A stretch of DNA of 11,165 nucleotides from Prochloron sp. SP5CPC1 (GTDB lineage: Bacteria > Cyanobacteriota > Cyanobacteriia > Cyanobacteriales > Prochloraceae). The translations under genes and the position numbers were made by a program. The stretch is from NCBI GenBank assembly GCA_014323965.1, contig JACONB010000024.1, positions 4,596 through 15,760 of the forward strand, read 5' to 3'. Positions 5,697 to 11,165 of the stretch are shown piece after piece. Numbering within the stretch: the first letter of the stretch is position 1; the number at the start of each line of letters is the position of its first letter. A model generated the notes under the pieces. It was not told the origin of the DNA and made no database searches. It saw only the letters and a program-made list of their open reading frames with translations.

Positions 5697-8252
5697 GTGC
5701 AAACCGCAAATAGTAAGATAACCTGCGTCCCCACCATTAAAGTTGAAGACGATCGCACTGGGATGAGTAATGCAGCTCTCAAGCGGGCCTTTGCGGATCA
5801 CCTTTTCTATACTCAGGGCAAATATGAGTCCTTAGCCACCCCTAAAGATTATTACATGGCTTTAGCTTATACGGTGCGCGATCGCCTGCTGCACCGTTGG
5901 AATAAGACGGTGAAGACCTATTTTGAACAGGATGTGAAGGTGGTTTGCTACCTGTCAGCGGAGTTTCTTATGGGTCGTCATTTGAGCAATAACCTCATTA
6001 GCTTGGGTATCTACGACCTCATGAAAGAGGTGGTTCAGGAGTCGGGATTGGAGCTGTCTGATTTAATCGAACAAGAACCGGATCCGGGTCTGGGAAATGG
6101 GGGTTTAGGACGGTTAGCAGCTTGTTTCCTGGATTCTTTGGCTACTTTGGAGATTCCTGCTATTGGTTATGGCATTCGCTATGAGTTTGGTATCTTTCAC
6201 CAGGGAATAAAGGACGGCTGGCAGGTTGAAATGCCGGATAATTGGTTACGGTATGGTAATCCTTGGGAAATTCGCCGTCCAGAAGCCACTGTGGAGATAA
6301 AATTTGGGGGTCATACTGAAATCTACCACGATTATAAGGGGAATTCTCGCATGGCTTGGATTCCCGGTCGAACGGTAACTGCTGTACCTTATGATACCCC
6401 CGTACCGGGATACAACACTAATACGGTGAATTTCTTGCGTCTCTGGAAGGCAGTAGCTAGTGAGGAGGAAGATTTCGACTTTGCGGCATTCAACGCGGGG
6501 AACTATGACGATGCAGTGGCTCAGAAGATGACTTCGGAGACTATTTCTAAGGTACTGTATCCCAATGATAATACTCCTCAGGGACGACAACTGCGCCTAG
6601 AACAACAGTTTTTCTTCGTTTCCGCGTCTTTGCAGGATATGATTCGCACTCACCTGCGCAAACACCCCACTTTAGATAACTTCTGGGAAAAATTCGCCAT
6701 TCAACTCAATGATACTCATCCGGCGATCGCTATTGCTGAGTTGATGCGACTACTGTTAGATGAACATGATATGGACTGGGATAAGGCTTGGCAAATTACC
6801 CAAAAGACTTTTGCCTATACTAATCATACCCTCATGCCGGAAGCTTTAGAAAGGTGGCCCGTGGATCTGTTGGGTCGTCTTTTACCCAGACATTTGGATA
6901 TTATCTATCGCATTAACCATTTCTTCCTGGAAGACGTGGGCACTTGGTATCCAGATCGGGCAGATTTACCGGACTTCCTCTCGAAACTGTCCATTATTGA
7001 GGAGTTTCCAGAGAAAGCAGTGCGCATGGCTCATTTAGCCTGTGTGGGGAGTCATGCTATTAATGGGGTAGCAGCACTCCATACCCAATTGCTTCAACAA
7101 GAAACTCTCAAGGAGATTGCCCAAATTTGGCCAGAAAAATTCTACAATAAGACTAATGGAGTGACTCCCCGACGCTGGATGTTACAGTGTAACCAGAAAT
7201 TAGCTCAGTTGATTACCTCGAAAATTGGGGATGGTTGGGTGAAAGATTTGTCCCAGCTGCAAGAGTTAGAAGCTTTTGTGGAAGACAAGGCATTTTGCCA
7301 AAACTGGGATAAGATTAAGCAGGAGAATAAGCAGCAATTAGCTGACTATATCCAACACCACAACTCTATTGAAGTGGATCCCCATTCTATCTTCGATATC
7401 CAAGTAAAACGGATTCACGAGTATAAGCGTCAACTTCTAGATGTACTCCATATTATCGCTCTGTATAATCGTCTGAAAGCAAATCCGGAAATGGATATGG
7501 TTCCTCGCACCTTTATCTTTGGTGGCAAGGCAGCACCGGGTTACTTTATGGCCAAATTGATTATCAAGCTCATTAATGCTGTTGGGGAAGTGGTGAATAA
7601 GGATCCTGATGTGCGGAGACGTATCAAAGTGGTTTTCCTGGCTAACTTTAATGTCTCCTTAGGGGAGCGCATTTATCCAGCTGCTGATCTCTCAGAGCAA
7701 ATTTCCACTGCTGGGAAGGAAGCTTCTGGTACTGGGAATATGAAGTTTGCCATGAATGGTGCTTTAACTGTAGGTACTCTTGACGGTGCTAATATCGAGA
7801 TTCGAGAGGAAGTGGGAGCGGAAAACTTCTTCTTGTTTGGTTTAACTGCTCAGGAAGTAGGAGAGTTAAAAGAAAAGGGATATAATCCCTGGGATTACTA
7901 TAACAGCAATGCTGAATTAAAACAAGTCATCGATCGCATTGCTCATGGTTGTTTCTCCCATGGGGATGATAATTTATTTGAACCCATTGTCTACTCTCTG
8001 CTCCAGGAAGACAAGTACATGCTTCTAGCTGACTACCAAGCATATGCTGACTGTCAAGACAAGATTAGCCAAGCTTATTTAGATCGGGAAAATTGGACTC
8101 GCATGTCTATTCTCAATGCAGCACGCATGGGTAAATTCTCCTCCGATCGCACTATTCGGGAGTACGTAGAGGAAATTTGGCAGGCTAACCCCGTTAAGAT
8201 TGAAGTGGAGGAGTATCACCAAGCATCTGCTGGTTTGAAAGTTCTGAACTAG
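5697..8252 (+). CDS. glgP: Glycogen phosphorylase
   Basis: The PLP-dependent GT35 enzyme releases glucose-1-phosphate from the non-reducing ends of glycogen with inorganic phosphate. The 851 residues match the family's usual length. The phosphorylase signature EASGTGNMKFAMN at 675-687 carries the PLP-binding lysine K683. Other conserved blocks are EPDPGLGNGGLGRLAACFLDS (127-147), IQLNDTHPAIAIAELMR (335-351), NKTNGVTPRRWM (484-495) and IFDIQVKRIHEYKRQLLD (565-582). The start is GTG; the N-terminal IKVEDDRTGMSNAALKRAF segment, before which the start falls, is typical of cyanobacterial forms, and no animal-type phosphorylation site is expected. A strong terminator follows. The TAG stop lies in a perfect 12-base palindrome (TAGTATATACTA, 8250-8261). 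Confidence 0.97.
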   Translation: MQTANSKITCVPTIKVEDDRTGMSNAALKRAFADHLFYTQGKYESLATPKDYYMALAYTVRDRLLHRWNKTVKTYFEQDVKVVCYLSAEFLMGRHLSNNLISLGIYDLMKEVVQESGLELSDLIEQEPDPGLGNGGLGRLAACFLDSLATLEIPAIGYGIRYEFGIFHQGIKDGWQVEMPDNWLRYGNPWEIRRPEATVEIKFGGHTEIYHDYKGNSRMAWIPGRTVTAVPYDTPVPGYNTNTVNFLRLWKAVASEEEDFDFAAFNAGNYDDAVAQKMTSETISKVLYPNDNTPQGRQLRLEQQFFFVSASLQDMIRTHLRKHPTLDNFWEKFAIQLNDTHPAIAIAELMRLLLDEHDMDWDKAWQITQKTFAYTNHTLMPEALERWPVDLLGRLLPRHLDIIYRINHFFLEDVGTWYPDRADLPDFLSKLSIIEEFPEKAVRMAHLACVGSHAINGVAALHTQLLQQETLKEIAQIWPEKFYNKTNGVTPRRWMLQCNQKLAQLITSKIGDGWVKDLSQLQELEAFVEDKAFCQNWDKIKQENKQQLADYIQHHNSIEVDPHSIFDIQVKRIHEYKRQLLDVLHIIALYNRLKANPEMDMVPRTFIFGGKAAPGYFMAKLIIKLINAVGEVVNKDPDVRRRIKVVFLANFNVSLGERIYPAADLSEQISTAGKEASGTGNMKFAMNGALTVGTLDGANIEIREEVGAENFFLFGLTAQEVGELKEKGYNPWDYYNSNAELKQVIDRIAHGCFSHGDDNLFEPIVYSLLQEDKYMLLADYQAYADCQDKISQAYLDRENWTRMSILNAARMGKFSSDRTIREYVEEIWQANPVKIEVEEYHQASAGLKVLN

Positions 8253-8287
8253 TATATACTATGGGATGAGTTAGACATGGTTTTCTC

Positions 8288-8329
8288 TGTGGGCGACACT
8301 GTCGATGACCCTGTCACCCACATTTTTTT
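8288..8329 (+). terminator. Rho-independent terminator of glgP
   Basis: TGTGGGCGACA (8288-8298) pairs with TGTCACCCACA (8312-8322) over 11 positions with one C-A mismatch and a 13-base loop. Seven T residues (8323-8329) follow at once. It lies 35 bases past the glgP stop and is the best terminator in the window. Confidence 0.88.
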
Positions 8330-8357
8330 CACAAGGTCGCAGGTTTCACAAGGTCGC
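8327..8357. repeat. Direct repeat TTTCACAAGGTCGC, two copies
   Basis: Exact 14-base copies lie at 8327-8340 and 8344-8357, 17 bases apart, the first overlapping the end of the terminator T-run. AGGTTT (8341-8346) and AAACCT (8361-8366) also flank the second copy as an inverted repeat. Function unknown. Confidence 0.75.
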
Positions 8358-8433
8358 GGGAAACCTATTATAAATTTCTAACATAATGACCCGACAACCT
8401 CATGACCAGTAATAGCCCTCCTACTCAATCAGT

Positions 8434-8461
8434 GACCAGTTACCAGTTACCAGTTACCAGG
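8434..8461. repeat. Heptamer tandem repeat (TACCAGT)n, about four units
   Basis: Units GACCAGT, TACCAGT, TACCAGT and TACCAGG follow one another without spacers. This is a short tandemly repeated heptamer of the cyanobacterial type, different in sequence from the one at 5579-5603. Single inverted relatives (TAACTGGTA) occur at 8581-8589 and 8616-8624. Confidence 0.75.
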
Positions 8462-8495
8462 CGTATGATGGGGGGTTGAACCCGCCATCAACGCC
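8460..8495. repeat. GC-rich hairpin, GGCGT...ACGCC
   Basis: GGCGT (8460-8464), GATGG (8467-8471) and GGGT (8473-8476) pair in order with ACGCC (8491-8495), CCATC (8485-8489) and ACCC (8480-8483). There is one G-G mismatch, a small AT/A internal loop and a TGA apical loop. This is about 14 pairs of mostly GC. It directly adjoins the heptamer array and looks like a palindromic interspersed element and not a terminator, since no T-run follows on the plus strand. Confidence 0.65.
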
Positions 8496-8590
8496 TTCCA
8501 CCAATTAACAATCAGTTGACAGTTTTTAGGATTCAGTTATCGTTAATTTGGTGAGGGGCTCAGACCCTAAGAATAACACTTAACTGGTAC

Positions 8591-8611
8591 GGGCACGGCA
8601 GTGCCGTGCCC
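8591..8611. repeat. Perfect palindromic element GGGCACGGCA-G-TGCCGTGCCC
   Basis: Two perfect 10-base arms flank a single central G. With the adjoining CTAC (8612-8615) the reverse strand reads GTAGGGGCACGGCA..., an element I recognise as frequent in cyanobacterial spacers. It shares GTAGGGGCAC with the hairpin behind gnd (3543-3552). Confidence 0.75.
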
Positions 8612-8639
8612 CTACTAACTGGTAACTGCTGAAGAGACC

Positions 8640-9005
8640 CTCTTAGGAAAAGGGAAGACGCAAAAACAAGCTATCGTGGAGAATTTATTGGTAATTTGGT
8701 TTTTTGGTTGGGAATGATTGATGTATTTGGAAATAATGTATTAATAGAGTCCTTTATTTTAGATGGAAGTATATTTGCTTTGGGTTTTATCATAATCAAT
8801 TGCACAAGACTTTTGTTGGGTTAAAATAATGGTTAAGGCTTTAACGTTATAGAAATAAAAGATTAACAACCTAGGGTTGGCAAGAGGTAATGGCAAAACC
8901 ACCTTCCTCTCAATGGGGTATTTCCCTTTGTCACTCATACCCCCGTGGTAACATTTACCTCGTGATTTGTTGAGCAATGTTACAAAACTTAATATTAGAT
9001 TCAAC
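8640..9005. other. AT-rich spacer without supported gene; hairpins at 8915-8983
   Basis: No RNA gene or convincing ORF is seen here. Several inverted repeats cluster at the right: CAACC-TAG-GGTTG (8867-8879), GGGGTAT/ATACCCC (8915-8921 with 8937-8943), and GGTAA-CAT-TTACC (8947-8959). In addition GTAACATT (8948-8955) and AATGTTAC (8976-8983) form an 8-base perfect pair, which excludes the GGTAA/TTACC hairpin. This lies just beyond the 3' end of the small minus-strand membrane protein gene. It could be a structured 3' region or an uncharacterised RNA, but I cannot assign a family. Confidence 0.35.
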
Positions 9006-9257
9006 CTACCGTCCACGCTTCAAATCGTAGAGCACCTTTTCCAAATACCAATGCTCCGATTTTCCCGGATGTTTAGCCCTTTCCGCAGCGACTAATCTCT
9101 CAGCTGTTTCTGGAGATACTCGTCGCAATAGTTCCCTTTTAAGAGGAGAGGAACGGAAACCACCTAAACGTCTTCCCGAACTATCACTTAAATAATACAA
9201 AAAAGCCAAGCTTACTGCTATAATAAGGATTAAGACAATTAATTGTAACATGTGCAT
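9006..9257 (-). CDS. Small single-pass membrane protein of unknown function
   Basis: The 83-residue protein has one hydrophobic helix at about 4-23 (LQLIVLILIIAVSLAFLYYL). A basic hydrophilic tail follows, with SSGRRLGGFRSSPLKRELLRR, then SPETAERLVAAERAKHPGKS, then EHWYLEKVLYDLKRGR. By the positive-inside rule the tail should be cytoplasmic. The tail has regular helical composition and codon use like its neighbours, so I believe it is a real gene, probably conserved in cyanobacteria, but I do not recognise a named family. M3 (9249-9251) is an alternative start; neither has a good ribosome binding site. It lies 103 bases downstream of the phosphoketolase-like gene on the same strand, with repeats between, so co-transcription is possible but not shown. 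Confidence 0.75.
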   Translation of the reverse strand: MHMLQLIVLILIIAVSLAFLYYLSDSSGRRLGGFRSSPLKRELLRRVSPETAERLVAAERAKHPGKSEHWYLEKVLYDLKRGR

Positions 9258-9280
9258 TCTTGTTTCAATTGCTTTTTATT

Positions 9281-9310
9281 TAACCACAGAGACGCAGAGG
9301 ACACAGAGAA
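9281..9310 (-). repeat. Interspersed CCTCTGCGTCTCTGTGG-type repeat
   Basis: On the plus strand it reads CCACAGAGACGCAGAGGACA and then CAGAGAA; on the minus strand CTCTGTGTCCTCTGCGTCTC, the most typical form of this cyanobacterial repeat. It ends 23 bases before the ATG of the small membrane protein gene, pyrimidine-rich strand as sense, like the copies at 3028-3056 and 5074-5106. Confidence 0.75.
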
Positions 9311-9336
9311 GAGAAGGGAGGAGGAGAAGTTTCAAA

Positions 9337-9353
9337 GGTGAGCAATGCCCACC
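9337..9353 (-). repeat. Hairpin GGTGGGC-ATT-GCTCACC after the phosphoketolase-like gene
   Basis: A 7-base stem with one G-T wobble and a 3-base loop, starting 7 bases past the stop and followed on the minus strand by TTTGAAACTT. It belongs to the GTAGGGTGGGCATTGC... repeats of cyanobacteria. It is a weak terminator candidate. Confidence 0.45.
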
Positions 9354-9360
9354 CTACCAA

Positions 9361-11165
9361 TTAAAGTAATTCAGTGGCTCGTTTCACCAACGCTTCCGCC
9401 GTCAAACCATTGTAAGCCATTATTTCCCCAGCACTAGCAGCGGTTTCTCCTCGTCGCCAAGCAAAAACATCCCGTTTTACAGTACTCCGAAGCATAATGG
9501 GTTCCAACATGCCACTAGCACCCCCAGTAACACCAATAAGAACATCTCCCCCAAATAACCTTTCAAACCCAACATCATCCAAAAAATGACCATCCGCTTC
9601 TGTACAACTTTCCCACCCTATATCATCGGGACGATACAAGCGCCGAGGACTGAGAACGGAAACAATGCGAGTCCCTATTCCTTGCTCTTCTAATTGAGCA
9701 GCCCCAGCAAAAACAGGAATTAAGGTAATATCTCCAATAACCGCAAAAGTAACCATCTTCTTCCCAGGGGTTTCCTGCAATACCACAGCCCCATCTTCTA
9801 ATCCTTGCTGAGTTTGGGAAAAGGTGGTACGGATAGGTAAAGGTGACTTACTGGCGGTAATAATAATACCTTGATTTTTCCTTGACAACGCCCATTCATA
9901 GCACACCTGAATGCCATTAGCATCACAGGGAAACAGGGGGAAAATGTTTCCATTGCGCATCATGGAGCCAAAGTAATTCTCAATCTCAGGGCGCTGGTGA
10001 GTCCAGCCATTTCGTCCTTGTTCCAATGCCCCGGCAGTAAATAAAGTAATAGTAGCAGGAGTTACATGGCGTAATTCTGCCATAGCTTGAGTAACAGTCT
10101 GCCAAATAGGCACACCATTGATAGCAAAAGACTCGTAGGAACACCACAAAGTCCGGGCACCAAATAAGGATAGAGCAGCAGCTAACCCAGCGCAAGCGTC
10201 TTCTGATAATGGTTCATATACCTGCCCTTCCGGTCCTTGAAAATAGGTATCATCGGGGGTGGGGTGGAGGATTTTCAGAGCCATATTGATATTATTAATG
10301 CCGGAAGCAGCATTCCCGTCGGCGTTAGTAATGACGAAATTAGGATCTTGCTTACCTACATGAGCCACCAATTCTCCCATAGCAGTGGTAGCAACTTGCT
10401 TTGCTTCCCCTACTGGAAACTCTTGTAAAGGTAATGGTCCCAGATCAGGTAAAGGCAATTCCTTCTCCGTCACTACCGTATCAACCGCTGAACCTCCCCC
10501 AGCCCGTTCAAAGTTGGTTCGTACTAATTCCCAAGCTGCGGGAGACAAAGCGCGAGCTTTCAAAGCACTGACAATGTAATCTTTCTCCAAAGTATCCCCA
10601 GGATAAAGATTGTGAGACTGTGCTCCCCGTTTGTGTACCCCAGCCCCTTTCAGTTGTTTGACTATCAGGACAGTGAGTTTTCCCCCCAAGGCAGACTTTG
10701 CCGCTTTATCCGTAGCTTCCAACACTGCTTGAGTAAATGCTAGTCGTTGGGGAAAGGAGAATTGAGTGCTATCCACATAAGCACCAGATTGGTTAGTATC
10801 ATCGTAATCTTTGGCATTAACTAAAATAACTTGTTCAAAGCCATGGGACTGCCAGTAGGCAATCATTTCCTCATTAGACTTGGTAGACACCATACTGTGG
10901 TGTTCCTGGGAATAGCCATTCCAAACTAAAATGGGGAGGAAGTTGGTAACTTGGGGGTAGGCAGTGTGGAAGTGACCGAAACTGCTCATGACGTAGGGTT
11001 CTCCCAAACCCCCATCCCCAATAGTGACCGGAAACAAGATACCCGGATGGAGTTTTGCCCCAGCCATGGCGAAATGCTGTCCTTGTCCTAGAGGTCCTGC
11101 GGGATTCAGCAGTCCGGGAATTTGACCGGAAAGATGTCCCAGGAGTCCGTGCATTTCCCGGAACC
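9361..11165 (-). CDS. Phosphoketolase-like thiamine-diphosphate enzyme, N-terminus beyond the window
   Basis: About 600 residues are visible; the frame stays open through the right edge (FRE precedes the M at 11154), so the first 150-200 residues of a roughly 790-residue family are missing. Phosphoketolases split xylulose-5-phosphate (and often fructose-6-phosphate) with phosphate to acetyl phosphate plus glyceraldehyde-3-phosphate or erythrose-4-phosphate. Counting from that M, the diphosphate/Mg motif is IGDGGLGEP at 45-53 with the partner NGY at 79-81, 30 residues after GDG. The catalytic glutamate motif is CSYESF at 338-343, canonical SSYEAF. NGWTHQRPE at 382-390 matches the canonical NGFSHQDP histidine segment, and PCDAN at 409-413 matches PADAN. 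GDGG in place of the usual GDGE-x-ETGP places it in a divergent subgroup, possibly that of Synechocystis Sll0529 and not Slr0453. Substrate preference is not readable. Confidence 0.87.
   Translation of the reverse strand, partial: FREMHGLLGHLSGQIPGLLNPAGPLGQGQHFAMAGAKLHPGILFPVTIGDGGLGEPYVMSSFGHFHTAYPQVTNFLPILVWNGYSQEHHSMVSTKSNEEMIAYWQSHGFEQVILVNAKDYDDTNQSGAYVDSTQFSFPQRLAFTQAVLEATDKAAKSALGGKLTVLIVKQLKGAGVHKRGAQSHNLYPGDTLEKDYIVSALKARALSPAAWELVRTNFERAGGGSAVDTVVTEKELPLPDLGPLPLQEFPVGEAKQVATTAMGELVAHVGKQDPNFVITNADGNAASGINNINMALKILHPTPDDTYFQGPEGQVYEPLSEDACAGLAAALSLFGARTLWCSYESFAINGVPIWQTVTQAMAELRHVTPATITLFTAGALEQGRNGWTHQRPEIENYFGSMMRNGNIFPLFPCDANGIQVCYEWALSRKNQGIIITASKSPLPIRTTFSQTQQGLEDGAVVLQETPGKKMVTFAVIGDITLIPVFAGAAQLEEQGIGTRIVSVLSPRRLYRPDDIGWESCTEADGHFLDDVGFERLFGGDVLIGVTGGASGMLEPIMLRSTVKRDVFAWRRGETAASAGEIMAYNGLTAEALVKRATELL

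Noticed and set aside
6246..6590. A 114-codon minus-strand frame inside glgP
   Set aside because: It lies fully antisense to conserved phosphorylase sequence and has no family resemblance.
8327..8461. Possible CRISPR array from the closely spaced direct repeats
   Set aside because: The repeat units are 7 or 14 bases with 0 to 3 bases between them. There are no spacers of 30 bases or so and no cas genes, so these are simple tandem repeats.
8633..8828. A plus-strand open stretch reading about 64 codons (…NLVFWLGMIDVFGNNVLIESF…)
   Set aside because: The only ATG leaves about 36 residues, there is no ribosome binding site, and the hydrophobic look is explained by AT-rich DNA. I recognise no small membrane protein in it.
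8759..9016. A minus-strand frame of 85 codons overlapping the 3' end of the small membrane protein gene
   Set aside because: It runs through hairpin-rich AT-rich spacer, has odd composition (many Leu, Ile, Tyr and Lys) and overlaps the better gene; no ribosome binding site or family match.

Overview
This window looks like cyanobacterial chromosome. It carries ldpA (a clock/redox iron-sulfur protein that I know only from cyanobacteria), a Ycf45-type AAA-plus-R3H ATPase, a small protein resembling the cyanobacterial Slr1339 group, and three GCGATCGC (HIP1) octamers at 3127-3134, 5878-5885 and 6723-6730. Its spacers are full of the short interspersed repeats typical of filamentous and colonial cyanobacteria. 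I cannot resolve the genus.

Layout, left to right. A Uma2-family gene (minus) is cut by the left edge. A long minus-strand run then follows, in order of transcription: gnd (3577-4998), a hicB-like antitoxin gene (3284-3499), a wrecked hicA toxin gene (3075-3287), ldpA (1964-3031) and the AAA/R3H ATPase gene (269-1960). The last two are 3 bases apart and form a clear operon. On the plus strand, divergent from gnd, are a 135-residue coiled-coil protein (5140-5547) and glycogen phosphorylase glgP (5697-8252), which has a good Rho-independent terminator. A spacer of about 750 bases with no gene I can support (8253-9005) holds direct repeats, a heptamer array and hairpins. The right part is minus-strand: a phosphoketolase-like gene open at the right edge (9361-11165), followed by a small one-helix membrane protein gene (9006-9257).

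Functional theme. glgP releases glucose-1-phosphate from glycogen, gnd is the NADPH-yielding decarboxylation of the oxidative pentose phosphate pathway, and phosphoketolase would split the resulting sugar phosphates to acetyl phosphate. These are dark-phase carbon catabolism enzymes, and LdpA is known to feed redox state to the circadian clock. The grouping is suggestive, but the genes are on different strands and are not one operon.

No wholly new system is evident. The best leads are the hicB gene retained beside a toxin gene carrying a stop codon and other damage; three copies of one CCTCTGCG-type repeat, each just upstream of a gene and in the same orientation relative to it, one apparently supplying the GTG start of ldpA; the phosphoketolase-like enzyme with a non-standard thiamine diphosphate motif; and the repeat-rich spacer after glgP.
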